A DNA stretch of 64,000 bases, taken from assembly GCF_000008545.1 (NCBI RefSeq), contig NC_000853.1, forward strand, positions 696,465-760,464, given 5' to 3'. The notes beneath the pieces were generated by a model. It made no database searches and was not told the origin of the DNA. It was given only the letters and a program-made list of their open reading frames with translations. Below are positions 45,142 through 56,799 of the stretch, piece after piece. The stretch is from Thermotoga maritima MSB8. Its GTDB lineage: Bacteria > Thermotogota > Thermotogae > Thermotogales > Thermotogaceae. A program made the translations under genes and the position numbers. Each line of letters opens with the position of its first letter. Position 1 is the stretch's first letter.

Positions 45142-46524
45142 ATGAGAATAACCAACACCCTGACAGGAAAAAAAGAAGAATTTGTGCCTATTCAACCCGG
45201 TGTTGTGAGGATGTACGTGTGCGGACCCACCGTGTACGATCTCATCCACGTGGGGAACGCGAGACCCGCGTTGGTATTCGATGTGTTCAGGAGGTACCTC
45301 GAGTACAGGGGTTACAGGGTCATAATGGTTCAGAATTTCACGGATATAGACGACAAGATCATAAACAAGGCGAATCAGCTCGGTGTCGATTACAAGACCG
45401 TGGCAGATACCTTCATAGCCGAGTACTGGAGAGACGCACATGCGCTTGGTATAAGACCGGCGAATTTTCATCCAAGAACCACCGATTTCGTTGAAGACAT
45501 TGTTGAGATAATAGAAAAACTCGTAGAAAAAGGGTTCGCGTATCAAACGGAAACGGGTGTCTATTTCGATGTGAGAAAGTTCGAAAAGTACGGTGAACTC
45601 TCCAAAAAGAAGATAGAGGATCTCATCGCGGGTGCCAGAGTCGAGGTGGACGAAACGAAGAAGTCTCCTCTCGATTTCTCGCTCTGGAAAAAGGCCAAAC
45701 CCGGTGAACCCTGCTGGAAGTCCCCCTGGGGAGAGGGAAGACCAGGTTGGCACATAGAGTGTACGGTTATGTCCGTGAAAATCCTGGGAGAGAGTTTCGA
45801 TATACACGCGGGTGGAGAAGATCTCGTGTTTCCGCACCACGAGAACGAGAAGGCTCAGGCCGAAGCCCTGACCGGTAAGGTTTTTGCGAGATACTGGATG
45901 CACAACGGCATGGTCAGGTTCCTCGGTGATAAGATGAGTAAATCGACGGGAAACATCTTCACCGTCCGTGAAGCCGTGAAAAGATACGGCAGAGACGGTC
46001 TGAGATACATGATTCTCTCAAAGCACTACAGGTCGCCGATGGACTTCTCTGAAGAACTCCTTCAGGATTACTCCAGGGCGGTCAAACGTGTTTGGGAGAT
46101 TCTGGGACGATACGAAAAATCTGGAGATATCGGGATACCTAAGAGAAACGCTGTTTACGAAGAGTACGTTAATCGTTTTGTGGAAGCTCTCGACGACGAT
46201 TTCAACACACCAGTAGCGGTGTCCTTGATTTTTGAGCTCGCAAGAAACCTCAGCAAAGCGATGGATGACAACGACCGTGAGGATGCCCTTCTCTACTATC
46301 ACCTGATCAGAAGGGAGTTCGGCCCCGTTCTGGGACTTTTCGATCTCAACGAAGAGAAGAAAGAAGTTTCCTCTGAAGAACTGCTCAAACTGCTGATAGA
46401 AGTGAGAGATGTCTTGAGGAAGGAAAAAAGATACGATCTTTCTGATCGAATAAGGGATCGCCTCAGGGAGATTGGAATCATTTTGAAGGATACCCCTTCG
46501 GGGACAGAATACACTGTCGAGTGA
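45142..46524 (+). CDS. cysS: Cysteinyl-tRNA synthetase
   Basis: The 460-residue class I synthetase has the HIGH-like [14 protein letters not shown] with zinc ligand Cys in [12 protein letters not shown], the [12 protein letters not shown] and [13 protein letters not shown] motifs and KMSKSTGN (KMSKS). It charges tRNA-Cys. ATG 45142 follows GGAGGTG; a GTG at 45121 overlapping cheW is less likely because it lies ahead of that site. glyA follows within 12 bases. Confidence 0.97.
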   Translation: MRITNTLTGKKEEFVPIQPGVVRMYVCGPTVYDLIHVGNARPALVFDVFRRYLEYRGYRVIMVQNFTDIDDKIINKANQLGVDYKTVADTFIAEYWRDAHALGIRPANFHPRTTDFVEDIVEIIEKLVEKGFAYQTETGVYFDVRKFEKYGELSKKKIEDLIAGARVEVDETKKSPLDFSLWKKAKPGEPCWKSPWGEGRPGWHIECTVMSVKILGESFDIHAGGEDLVFPHHENEKAQAEALTGKVFARYWMHNGMVRFLGDKMSKSTGNIFTVREAVKRYGRDGLRYMILSKHYRSPMDFSEELLQDYSRAVKRVWEILGRYEKSGDIGIPKRNAVYEEYVNRFVEALDDDFNTPVAVSLIFELARNLSKAMDDNDREDALLYYHLIRREFGPVLGLFDLNEEKKEVSSEELLKLLIEVRDVLRKEKRYDLSDRIRDRLREIGIILKDTPSGTEYTVE

Positions 46525-46535
46525 GGTGATTTTTC

Positions 46536-48445
<1,910 letters not shown>

Positions 48446-48459
48446 AAGAAGGTGAGTAC

Positions 48460-50592
48460 ATGAGTTCGATAAGGAAGAAAGATGTGGAAAGGTTCATTCT
48501 CTCAGACGATTACAAACCCATGGTGTTGAAAGAACTCTACAAGAAGTTCAGGGCAAAGACGAGAGAACAGAGAAAAAAAGTGAGAGAAGTTGTGAAAAAA
48601 CTGGAAAAAGAAGGAAGGATCTTCAGGGACAGCAGGGGAAGGTACAGAAAACTCGGCGAAGATCTCAAAGTAGGAACGATCGAATTCACACGAAGTGGTT
48701 ACGTGGCCTTTGTCATAACGGACGATTTCGAAGAAATCGCTGTTCCTGTTGAAGACACGAAGTACGCCATGCACAAAGACAGAGTCGTTGTTGAAATAAC
48801 AGGAACCTGGAGGGGTCTTCCAAGGGGACGAGTCGTAAGGGTTCTCGAACGTGGTCTCAAGAGAGTTGTCGGTGTTTTTGACCACAAAGGAACCTTTGGA
48901 TTTGTTGTGCCGGATGACCCGAAGATTGCGTACGATTTTTACGTGGCACCCGAGAACATCGACGGCGCGAAACCCAACCAAAAGGTGATAGCGGAGATTC
49001 TGAAATATCCCTCTCCCGGCAAGAACCCTGAGGCGAAGGTTGTGAAAGTACTCGGTGATCTCGATGACCCTTCCATCGACCTTCCAAGTGTCATAGTGAA
49101 GCACGATCTTCCAGAACCGGGTGAATTTCCAGAAGAGGTCATAAGAGAAGCGAACGCGATACCTGCCAGAGTGAGGAAAAAAGACCTTGTCGGAAGAAAA
49201 GATTTGAGAGACAAAGTTATCGTCACGATAGACGGTGAGGACGCAAAGGACTTCGACGATGCCATCTCTGTGGAAAAGCTTCCGAACGGAAATTATCTTC
49301 TTGGTGTTCACATAGCGGACGTTTCACATTACGTGAAAGAAGGTTCCGCGCTGGACCAGGAGGCCTTCAAAAGGGGAACGAGTGTGTACCTCATTGATAC
49401 CGTGATTCCAATGCTTCCCTTCAGATTGTCCAACGGTATCTGCAGTCTCGTTGAAGGGAAAGACAGGCTCACCATGAGTGTGGAGATGGAGATAGACAGA
49501 GACGGACGGGTCGTGAGATACGATGTCTACCCGAGTGTGATAAAGAGCAAAAAGAGGATGATCTACGAAAGGGTGAACGAATTCCTGGAAGATCCTTCTT
49601 CGATGAAGGAGTACGAACCGTTCAAGGATCTCATATACAACGCGGTGGAACTCGCAGAGATATTGAGAGAAGCACGAAGAAAGCGCGGAGCCATTCTCGA
49701 TATAGAAAGTGACGAAGTGAAGGTCATACTGGACGAGAACGGACAGGTGGTGGATATCGTTCCAAGAAAAAGAGGAATTGCAGAGAAGTTGATAGAAGAA
49801 TTCATGATCAGAGCGAACGAGACGGTGGCTGAAATATTCGATCACGCCGGACTTCCATTCATGTATCGTGTACATGAGGAGCCCGATCCCGAGACCATCT
49901 TTCAGTTGAAGAACTATCTGGAGGCGATGGGGATACGGGCGAAATTCTCCCACAAAATACACCCGGGAATGCTTCAGAAACTTCTGGAAAAGGTCAAAGA
50001 CCATCCTTTGAGGAGCAGTGTAGAAAGACTTCTCGTCAGATCCATGAAAAGAGCGATGTACTCTGCCGTGAACATCGGTCATTTTGGGCTCGCTTCTTAC
50101 GCTTACACACATTTCACTTCACCCATAAGAAGATATCCCGATCTTGTCGTTCACAGGCTTTTGAAACTCTACCTTGAGCAGAATGGGTATTTCACTCCCG
50201 AACAGATCGAAAAATTCTCCAAGGTGCTTCCAAAGATCGCGAAACACTGCAGTCGAAGGGAAAGAGTTGCGGACGAAGCGGAGTGGGACCTTGTAGCTAT
50301 GAAAAAGGTAGAATACATAGCTCGCCACATAGGTGAGGTATTCAACGTTGTGGTAACGAACATCACAAAATTTGGACTGTTCGTGGAGATTCCTGAAAAG
50401 AGCATTTCCGGTCTTGTTCACATATCGACGCTGGATGACTATTATTACTACGACGAAACAAGGAACATGCTCATCGGAAAGCGAAAGGGAAAAGTCTTCA
50501 GACTGGGAGATGTTCTCAAAGCGAAAGTAGTGAGGGCGGACAAGATCAGAGGTGAGATAGATTTCGTACTGGTGGAGGAGGATGAAGAATGA
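48460..50592 (+). CDS. rnr: Ribonuclease R (RNase II family exoribonuclease)
   Basis: A 710-residue 3'-5' exonuclease with an N-terminal wHTH-like part, cold-shock domains (about 65-215), the RNB catalytic domain (about 245-575) with the metal-binding [17 protein letters not shown] and [39 protein letters not shown] and a C-terminal S1 domain ([19 protein letters not shown]). It degrades structured RNA. It overlaps the yjbQ gene by four bases. Confidence 0.95.
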   Translation: MSSIRKKDVERFILSDDYKPMVLKELYKKFRAKTREQRKKVREVVKKLEKEGRIFRDSRGRYRKLGEDLKVGTIEFTRSGYVAFVITDDFEEIAVPVEDTKYAMHKDRVVVEITGTWRGLPRGRVVRVLERGLKRVVGVFDHKGTFGFVVPDDPKIAYDFYVAPENIDGAKPNQKVIAEILKYPSPGKNPEAKVVKVLGDLDDPSIDLPSVIVKHDLPEPGEFPEEVIREANAIPARVRKKDLVGRKDLRDKVIVTIDGEDAKDFDDAISVEKLPNGNYLLGVHIADVSHYVKEGSALDQEAFKRGTSVYLIDTVIPMLPFRLSNGICSLVEGKDRLTMSVEMEIDRDGRVVRYDVYPSVIKSKKRMIYERVNEFLEDPSSMKEYEPFKDLIYNAVELAEILREARRKRGAILDIESDEVKVILDENGQVVDIVPRKRGIAEKLIEEFMIRANETVAEIFDHAGLPFMYRVHEEPDPETIFQLKNYLEAMGIRAKFSHKIHPGMLQKLLEKVKDHPLRSSVERLLVRSMKRAMYSAVNIGHFGLASYAYTHFTSPIRRYPDLVVHRLLKLYLEQNGYFTPEQIEKFSKVLPKIAKHCSRRERVADEAEWDLVAMKKVEYIARHIGEVFNVVVTNITKFGLFVEIPEKSISGLVHISTLDDYYYYDETRNMLIGKRKGKVFRLGDVLKAKVVRADKIRGEIDFVLVEEDEE

Positions 50593-51008
50593 AGAGCTAC
50601 AGAAAAGAACTCTGGTTTCACACGAAGAGGAGAAGGGAGTTCATCAACATAACTCCCCTTTTGGAGGAGTGTGTTAGAGAAAGCGGTATAAAAGAAGGGC
50701 TTCTTCTCTGCAACGCCATGCACATAACCGCGAGTGTCTTCATAAACGACGATGAGCCGGGACTTCACCACGATTTCGAGGTGTGGCTCGAAAAACTCGC
50801 TCCGGAAAAGCCGTACTCCCAGTACAAACACAACGACACCGGGGAAGACAACGCGGACGCTCATCTCAAGCGCACGATCATGGGAAGAGAAGTGGTCATA
50901 GCCATCACCGATAGAAAGATGGATCTGGGACCGTGGGAACAGGTTTTCTACGGTGAGTTCGACGGTATGAGGCCAAAGAGAGTCCTCGTCAAGATCATAG
51001 GAGAGTGA
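50589..51008 (+). CDS. YjbQ (UPF0047) family protein
   Basis: A 139-residue single-domain protein with family blocks [60 protein letters not shown] and [20 protein letters not shown]. The conserved His/Asp/Asn residues suggest a small-molecule or nucleotide enzyme; some family members show weak thiamine-phosphate synthase activity, not shown for this one. ATGA overlap with rnr. Confidence 0.9.
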   Translation: MKSYRKELWFHTKRRREFINITPLLEECVRESGIKEGLLLCNAMHITASVFINDDEPGLHHDFEVWLEKLAPEKPYSQYKHNDTGEDNADAHLKRTIMGREVVIAITDRKMDLGPWEQVFYGEFDGMRPKRVLVKIIGE

Positions 51009-51015
51009 GCAGGCT

Positions 51016-51945
51016 GTGGCTTTTCTTCTGACTGCCCTGGGAATAGCGATTCTGGTGATCGGCGCAAATTGGCTCGTCACGGGAGCGTCGTCGCTGGCGC
51101 TGACACTGGGGATCTCCAAGTTGATCGTTGGACTTTCTGTTGTTGCTTTTGGAACGTCCCTTCCTGAACTCGTTTCTTCTCTCGTTTCCGCCAGTAAAGG
51201 ATATTCCAGTATAGCGATTTCCAACGTGGTTGGAAGCAACATAGCAAACGTTGGACTCTGCCTCGGGCTCGCTGCCGTTCTTCGGGCTGTGCCGGTGAAA
51301 AGAAGCACTGTGAGATCTGAAATTCCGTTCATGATCCTTGCGACCATCTCTTTCATCAGTTTGTTTCTGAAAAATTATTATCTTTCCTGGCACGATGGGG
51401 TGGTGTTCCTTTCTTTCATGGTCATCTTCATGTATTACCTGATCACATCAGCGAAGGAAGTGGTGGAAGAGGAACTGGAGGAGATAAAACCACAGAAGAG
51501 TGTTGCGGTCAGTCTTTTGATGATCGTGGGGGGAATCCTTGCTCTCTGGTTCGGAGGGGACCTTGCCATAGAAAACGCGGTGAAAATAGCCGAAACTTTC
51601 GGTCTTTCTCAAGCGTTTATAGGTTTGACTGTGATAGCCGTTGGGACTTCTCTGCCGGAGCTTGTGGTGAGCATCGTTTCGACGGCGAAAAAAGAGAGTG
51701 ACATCCTCGTTGGAAACATCGTGGGAAGCAATGTCTTCAACATTCTTCTCATACTGGGAGTGAGTTCGTTCTTTGGAAGATTGACTGTGGATGTCAACTA
51801 CTCTGTGGATCTCTGGTTTCTTTTCATAACGTCGGCCCTTCTCCTTGTTTTTGCTGTCTCCAGGAGGAGAATTTCTCGCTTTGAAGGGGCAGTTTTCCTA
51901 ATCATCTACTCTGTGTACGTTTATTTTGTAGTACTCAGAGGTTAG
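51016..51945 (+). CDS. Na+/Ca2+ exchanger-family (CaCA, YrbG-like) cation antiporter
   Basis: A 309-residue membrane protein with about ten helices arranged as two inverted halves. The alpha-repeats are VVAFGTSLPELVSSLVSASK followed by NVVGSNIANVGLCLGL, and VIAVGTSLPELVVSIVSTAK followed by NIVGSNVFNILLILGV, carrying the acidic ion-binding residues. A charged loop (EVVEEELEEIKPQKS) separates the halves. GTG 51016 has only a poor Shine-Dalgarno site. The ion pair cannot be fixed from sequence. Ends in a four-base overlap with the convergent PEGA gene. Confidence 0.92.
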   Translation: MAFLLTALGIAILVIGANWLVTGASSLALTLGISKLIVGLSVVAFGTSLPELVSSLVSASKGYSSIAISNVVGSNIANVGLCLGLAAVLRAVPVKRSTVRSEIPFMILATISFISLFLKNYYLSWHDGVVFLSFMVIFMYYLITSAKEVVEEELEEIKPQKSVAVSLLMIVGGILALWFGGDLAIENAVKIAETFGLSQAFIGLTVIAVGTSLPELVVSIVSTAKKESDILVGNIVGSNVFNILLILGVSSFFGRLTVDVNYSVDLWFLFITSALLLVFAVSRRRISRFEGAVFLIIYSVYVYFVVLRG

Positions 51946-52799
51946 TGAACGAGGATCAGGAGAACCGCCAGGGCGAGGACCGAACCGATGAACAGTTCTT
52001 TGAAGTAGGTGTACTCGCTTCTGTCCACGATCACTTCTTTTTCTACAGACTGCATCTCATCGTCGGTTGAGGCAGTTACTCTCACCCTGTATCTTCCGTC
52101 TGATGTGCCTTTTCCGTCCCAGATCACCTTGTTCGTTCCCTCGGAGCCTTTCAGCTGTCTGAACCAGATGGTTTCTCCTCTGTCGTTCAGAACTTCCACA
52201 CTCAGGTCTGCGGGTTTGGAGAGGTAAATATAGAATGTAGTTTTGTCGTTGTACCAGTCACCGTTCGGTGAGAATCTCTCGGGTTCCACTTTCAAGTCGA
52301 GTACGAGCGCTTTCTCTTCCAGATAGATGTTGATTGTGTTCTCGCTCCTTGGTTTTACCTGGACGGTCACCGTTTCTTCCTTGTACCCCGGAGCTTTGAA
52401 TGTGAGCGTCACCGTACCGGCCGGCACGTAGAGTACATCCTTGACGCTGCGAATCTTTCCCAAGTACATGCCTTCAGCGAAGACCTCAACGGGGTACACG
52501 TTCGAGAAGACTCTCAGAGCTCCTGCTTCTTTCAAGTTCGCGAATATAACGAATTCTCCTGGAGATGAAACGATGATTTCGCTTTCAAAAGGAATGTACC
52601 AGCTCTTTCTCACCGTTATGGTGAATTTCCCGGAAGAATTCAACGTAAGTATCATCTGACCGGTCACATCGACCGTTCCCACGTAGTTTCCGTTTATGAA
52701 AACCTGAGAAAGGGGCTCTGAATAAACGATCAGGACGTAATCACCAGCCAGTACGGCGCTTGCAATCAGCAGAAAAAGAATCGGTAAAAATCTTCTCAT
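51942..52799 (-). CDS. Exported PEGA-domain protein with FlgD-like Ig domain and C-terminal anchor
   Basis: A 285-residue protein with a signal peptide (MRRFLPILFLLIASAVLAG), two PEGA-type beta modules (VFINGNYVGTVDVTGQM; VEVFAEGMYLGKIRSVKDVL followed by AGTVTLTFKAPGYKEETVTV), a FlgD_ig-like module (FSPNGDWYNDKTTFYIYLSK; VIWDGKGTSDGRYRVRVTAS) and a terminal membrane helix (ELFIGSVLALAVLLILVH). It looks like a surface or periplasmic adhesion/scaffold protein; no partner is known. ATG 52799 follows GGGAGGTGGATAAC. Confidence 0.8.
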   Translation of the reverse strand: MRRFLPILFLLIASAVLAGDYVLIVYSEPLSQVFINGNYVGTVDVTGQMILTLNSSGKFTITVRKSWYIPFESEIIVSSPGEFVIFANLKEAGALRVFSNVYPVEVFAEGMYLGKIRSVKDVLYVPAGTVTLTFKAPGYKEETVTVQVKPRSENTINIYLEEKALVLDLKVEPERFSPNGDWYNDKTTFYIYLSKPADLSVEVLNDRGETIWFRQLKGSEGTNKVIWDGKGTSDGRYRVRVTASTDDEMQSVEKEVIVDRSEYTYFKELFIGSVLALAVLLILVH

Positions 52800-52877
52800 G
52801 TTATCCACCTCCCATCGATCTTATTCTACACCAGTTGAAGGCGTTGAAATAGTTAGCACTCCGAACTTGGGAAGTAG

Positions 52878-52883
52878 TATAAT
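52878..52883 (+). promoter_or_regulatory. -10 element TATAAT upstream of tldD
   Basis: TATAAT at 52878-52883 lies about 26 bases before the tldD start, with TTAGCA 19 bases upstream as a weak -35. The divergent PEGA gene starts at 52799, so the 109-base gap 52800-52908 carries both promoters; on the minus strand a TAGAAT box (plus 52822-52827) is the candidate. Confidence 0.5.
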
Positions 52884-52908
52884 GGTTAAAAAGAAAGGAG
52901 GGATCACG

Positions 52909-54297
52909 GTGCTCAACGAAAGCGTTATCAGAGACGTTCTTTCAGCTGTCTTGAAGAGCGGAGGGGATTTCGCCGAGCTGTTCTTTGAGAGAAAATACGA
53001 GAATCGATACGAGCTGAAGGATGGGAAGATCGAGCAGGCAACGAGCGGTGAGATCGTTGGGGTGGGAATAAGAGGTTTTCTCGGCACAAAAGCCGTTTAC
53101 GCCTACACGAACGATCTTTCGAGAGAAAATCTGATAAACGTCGCAAAGAAGGTGGGAGAAGCGCTCGGGGAAACGAAAGTTGAGGATCTCACGTTCAATT
53201 TCAACAGAACGAAAAGGAAGGAAAGACACGTGGTACTCATTCCACCGGCTCAGGTGGAAAAAACAGACAAGGTATCTGTCATGAAAAAAGCCTACTATGC
53301 AGCGAAAAATTACTCCGAACTCATAAAGCAGGTGGTAGTCTGGTACTGGGACTACGATCAGGAGATTCTGGTTGCAAATTCAGAAGGAACCTGGGCTGAA
53401 GACAGACGGGTGAGAACTCGCTTGATGATAAACGCGGTGGCGGAAAAGGACGGAGTGCTCGAAAGGGGTTTCTACGGTCCCGGAGCAGGAATGGGTTTTG
53501 AATTCTTCGACAGAATAGATGTGGAGGAAGCGGCAAAGAAGGCGGCGAGGATAGCGGCCAGGATGGTCGAGGCAGAACCCGCTCCAGCTGGAAAAATGAC
53601 GGTTGTGATTGCCAACGGCTTCGGAGGAGTTATCTTCCACGAAGCGGTTGGGCATGGTCTTGAAGCAACGTCTGTGGCGAAGGGGGCTTCCGTTTTCGCG
53701 GGAAAGCTCGGGCAGAAAGTGGCTGCGGAATGTGTTTCCGCGGTGGACGACGCCACCATTCCGAACGGCTGGGGTTCCGCTAACGTGGACGACGAAGGGA
53801 CTCCCACACAGAGAACTCTGCTCATAGACAAAGGGGTTCTCGTTGGCTACCTTGTGGACAAGCTCGGTGAGAGAAGAATGGGGATGAAAAGCACAGGAAG
53901 CGGCAGAAGACAGGATTACACTTTCCCACCCACTTCGAGGATGAGCAACACCTTCATTCTCCCTGGCGACTACCACCCGGAAGAAATCATCGCGGCTACT
54001 GAGTACGGTCTCTACGCGAAGACCATGGGAGGTGGATCGGTTAATCCAGCCACTGGAGAGTTCAACTTCGCGGTTTCTGAAGCGTATCTCATAGAAAAAG
54101 GAAGGATCACGAAGCCGGTGAGGGGCGCCACACTGATAGGTAAGGGACACGAGATCATTCAGAAGATCGACATGGTGGGAAACGATCTGGCGCGCGATCA
54201 GGGAATGTGTGGTTCGTTCTCTGGATCCGTTCCAGCCGATGTGGGACAGCCCACGATAAGAGTTAAGGAGATCGTAGTAGGGGGGCGAAACAAATGA
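52909..54297 (+). CDS. tldD: TldD metalloprotease subunit
   Basis: A 462-residue TldD-type protein: ELKDGKIEQATSGEIVGVGI near the N-terminus and the zinc motif GVIFHEAVGHGLEATSVAKG (HExxxH) near residue 240, then TLLIDKGVLVGYLVDKLGER and SGRRQDYTFPPTSRMSNTFI. TldD with TldE/PmbA forms a heterodimeric protease that degrades unfolded or small peptides. GTG 52909 is set by AAAGGAGGGATC seven bases upstream. Overlaps pmbA by four bases. Confidence 0.93.
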   Translation: MLNESVIRDVLSAVLKSGGDFAELFFERKYENRYELKDGKIEQATSGEIVGVGIRGFLGTKAVYAYTNDLSRENLINVAKKVGEALGETKVEDLTFNFNRTKRKERHVVLIPPAQVEKTDKVSVMKKAYYAAKNYSELIKQVVVWYWDYDQEILVANSEGTWAEDRRVRTRLMINAVAEKDGVLERGFYGPGAGMGFEFFDRIDVEEAAKKAARIAARMVEAEPAPAGKMTVVIANGFGGVIFHEAVGHGLEATSVAKGASVFAGKLGQKVAAECVSAVDDATIPNGWGSANVDDEGTPTQRTLLIDKGVLVGYLVDKLGERRMGMKSTGSGRRQDYTFPPTSRMSNTFILPGDYHPEEIIAATEYGLYAKTMGGGSVNPATGEFNFAVSEAYLIEKGRITKPVRGATLIGKGHEIIQKIDMVGNDLARDQGMCGSFSGSVPADVGQPTIRVKEIVVGGRNK

Positions 54298-55601
54298 CTT
54301 TCGAAGAATTCAAAGATAGATTGTTCGCTCTTGCAAAGAAAAATGGAGTGGAAGTTCAGATAAGTTTTCTGGAAACCAGAGAATTTTCTCTTCGCCTCGC
54401 AAACGGTGACCTCGATCAGTACACGGACGCAGGAAAGTTCAACGTGGAGATAAAGGTACTGAAGGATGGAAAAACAGGAACGTTCAGAACACAGGTTCTG
54501 GAAAATCCAGAAAAGTGTTTCGAAGAGGCACTGAGCAATTTGCAGGTCAAAGACAGCGAAGAGAAAGAATACTTCTTCGAGGGTGGGAAAGAGTACAGAG
54601 AAATGGAAACGTACGTTGGGAGATTCGAAAAGCTCTCCGTCAAAGAGAAAATGGATATGGCCAAAAAGGCTCACGAGAGCGCTGCGAAAGACGAACGCGT
54701 TGTCATGGTACCAACGGTCATGTACAAGGACATGGTAATAAAGAAGATCATCACCAACACACTGGGTTTGGACGTTGAGAGTCAGATGGATGGCGGTTTC
54801 CTTTTCGCCATGGCAATCGCGAGAGATGCCAATCCGCGATCTGGTTCCTGGTATGAACTGGCGCGGACACCGGAAGATCTGAATCCCGAGGAAATAGGGA
54901 AAAGAGCCGCAGAGGAGGCAATTTCTCTCATCGGCTCAAAAACAATACCCTCCGGGAAGTATCCTGTGTTGATGAGAAATACAGCGCTGCTTGATCTCAT
55001 GGAGATGTTCATACCCATGATATCGGCTGAAAACGTGCAGAAAAATCTTTCTCCACTGAAGGGAAAGCTTGGAGAGCAGGTGGGAAATCCTGCTGTTTCG
55101 ATAAAGGATCTGCCTTACCATCCCAAGGGACTTTCCAGCACTCCCTTCGACGATGAAGGAGTGCCAACAACCGAGAAATTTGTGCTGGAGAACGGTGTGC
55201 TGAAAACGTTCCTTCACAACCTGAAAACGGCCAGAAAAGAAGGAGTAGAACCAACGGGAAATGGATTCGTAGGAGGAATACGTCCGGTCAATCTCATGCT
55301 GATGCCGGGTGAGAAATCTTTTGAAGAACTTTTGAAGGAGATGGACAGAGGGGTCGTTATCACGGAAGTTGAGGGGATGCACGCGGGAGCGAATTCTATA
55401 TCTGGGGAATTTTCACTGTTTGCGAAGGGATACTGGGTGGAGAACGGAGAGATCGCGCATGGTGTGGAAGACATCACCATATCGGGTAACTTCCTCGATC
55501 TTCTGAGAAAGATAGTTCTCGTTGGAAACGATGTGAAGGTGTCTCAACACACGATAGCACCAAGTGTTCTGGTGGAGGTTCTGGATGTGGCGGGAAAATA
55601 A
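54294..55601 (+). CDS. pmbA: PmbA/TldE protease subunit
   Basis: A 435-residue partner of TldD. It shares the fold (LRLANGDLDQYTDAGKFNVE; STPFDDEGVPTTEKFVLENG; VEGMHAGANSISGEFSLFAK) but lacks the HExxxH zinc motif, as expected for the non-catalytic TldE/PmbA half. Active protease needs both. The gene is coupled to tldD by ATGA and runs 17 bases into the transporter gene that follows. Confidence 0.93.
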   Translation: MTFEEFKDRLFALAKKNGVEVQISFLETREFSLRLANGDLDQYTDAGKFNVEIKVLKDGKTGTFRTQVLENPEKCFEEALSNLQVKDSEEKEYFFEGGKEYREMETYVGRFEKLSVKEKMDMAKKAHESAAKDERVVMVPTVMYKDMVIKKIITNTLGLDVESQMDGGFLFAMAIARDANPRSGSWYELARTPEDLNPEEIGKRAAEEAISLIGSKTIPSGKYPVLMRNTALLDLMEMFIPMISAENVQKNLSPLKGKLGEQVGNPAVSIKDLPYHPKGLSSTPFDDEGVPTTEKFVLENGVLKTFLHNLKTARKEGVEPTGNGFVGGIRPVNLMLMPGEKSFEELLKEMDRGVVITEVEGMHAGANSISGEFSLFAKGYWVENGEIAHGVEDITISGNFLDLLRKIVLVGNDVKVSQHTIAPSVLVEVLDVAGK

Positions 55602-56415
55602 AGCCCTTGCGTTTCTCGTTCTAACGGCGGTTCTTCAAGGTTCGACTTTTCCGCTTCAGAAACTCGTTCTGGGAGGCGTTTCTCCCTTCGTTTACAACAC
55701 TGTGAGGTTTGGAAGTGCGGCCTTACTTTCGCTTTTTGTGTTCGGACCCGGCAGGTTTGTGAAAGGTTTCCTGCTGGGGCTTGTTCTCTGTGGAGCGTAC
55801 ATATTTCAGCTCTGGGGATTGAAATTCACAAGTGCTGTAAAAAGCGGTTTCATCGTTTCGAGCTTTGTGTTTCTTGTGCCCTTGTTTGCTTTTCTTCTTG
55901 AAAGGGAGAAATTGAGAAAAATTCACTTTATCTCTTTCACTTCAGGGTTTTTGGGGCTCTATCTGCTCACAGGTGGCGTGTCGCAAATTACACTGGGAAA
56001 TCTTTTTCAGTTTTTCTGCGCGGTTCTGTTTGCACTGCACGTGGTTCTCATAACCAGATTTTCCAGATCCGAAGAGGAAAAGAACATGCTTTTCTGGCAA
56101 TTCGTGACCGTTGGAGCCGTTAATTTCCTTTTTGGATTGGGCGAAAGGTGGCACCTGAATCTCGAAGCGATTTCTGTGGGGATCTACAGCGGAGTGTTCG
56201 CTACGACCCTCGGTATCCTCTGGCAGATGAGGTATCAGAAGGAAGTGGGAAACAACACGACTGCGCTCGTTTACATGACTCAACCTTTTGTTTCTCTTGT
56301 GCTTTCGTTTCTCCTTCTTGGAGAGCGTATGTCTTTCCTTCAACTTTTGGGAGGAATACTCGTTCTGGTAGCGCTTTTTACCGGAACGACATTGAGACCG
56401 AGAGAGTCTAATTAA
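55585..56415 (+). CDS. EamA-family (DMT superfamily) transporter
   Basis: A 276-residue protein with about ten membrane helices in two EamA repeats. The first begins FLVLTAVLQGSTFPLQKLVL and the second FQFFCAVLFALHVVLITRF; the end VSLVLSFLLLGERMSFLQLL is a family block. DMT proteins export metabolites such as amino acids or nucleosides; the substrate is unknown. ATG 55585 is set by GGTGGAGG six bases upstream and lies inside the end of pmbA. Confidence 0.88.
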   Translation: MWRENKALAFLVLTAVLQGSTFPLQKLVLGGVSPFVYNTVRFGSAALLSLFVFGPGRFVKGFLLGLVLCGAYIFQLWGLKFTSAVKSGFIVSSFVFLVPLFAFLLEREKLRKIHFISFTSGFLGLYLLTGGVSQITLGNLFQFFCAVLFALHVVLITRFSRSEEEKNMLFWQFVTVGAVNFLFGLGERWHLNLEAISVGIYSGVFATTLGILWQMRYQKEVGNNTTALVYMTQPFVSLVLSFLLLGERMSFLQLLGGILVLVALFTGTTLRPRESN

Positions 56416-56420
56416 ACCGG

Positions 56421-56756
56421 GGAGAGGAGCAGGCGGTCGCGGGGGCGCACACCTGCGCTTCCCGAGGAAAGTCCGGACTCTGGAGCGGGGTGCCGGGTAA
56501 CGCCCGGGAGGGGTGACCCTCGGACAGGGCCATAGAGAAGAAGACCGCCCGTTGAGGGCAAGGGTGGAACGGTGGGGTAAGAGCCCACCAGCGTCGGGGC
56601 AACCCGGCGGCTTGGCAACCCCCACCTGGAGCAAGGCCAAGCAGGGGGTTGGGTCGCTCCCCCTATTCCCCCGGGTTGGCCGCTTGAGGTGTGCGGTAAC
56701 GCACACCCCAGATTGATGACCGCCCACGACAGAATCCGGCTTATGCTCCTCTCCCG
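56421..56756 (+). ncRNA. rnpB: RNase P RNA, bacterial type A
   Basis: About 336 nt with the conserved core GAGGAAAGTCCGGACTC near the 5' end, the P1 strand GGAGAGGAGC pairing with GCTCCTCTCC at the 3' end, and ACAGAATCCGGCTTA before it. This is the catalytic RNA that trims tRNA 5' ends. It matches the T. maritima RNase P RNA used for structural work. It sits between the EamA gene and rel. The minus strand across this region is open but is not a gene. Ends are set from P1 pairing and may be off by one or two bases. Confidence 0.96.
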
Positions 56757-56765
56757 TGTTATAAT
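56757..56765 (+). promoter_or_regulatory. Extended -10 promoter (TGTTATAAT) for rel at the 3' end of rnpB
   Basis: TGTTATAAT begins one base after the end of the RNase P RNA and lies about 35 bases before the rel start. It has the TGn extension and a perfect TATAAT. No T-run terminator is seen for rnpB, so its 3' end is probably made by processing while rel is initiated here. No -35 is apparent. Confidence 0.5.
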
Positions 56766-56799
56766 TTTCTCCACAGAAGGTGAATTCGGTGGTGAAATT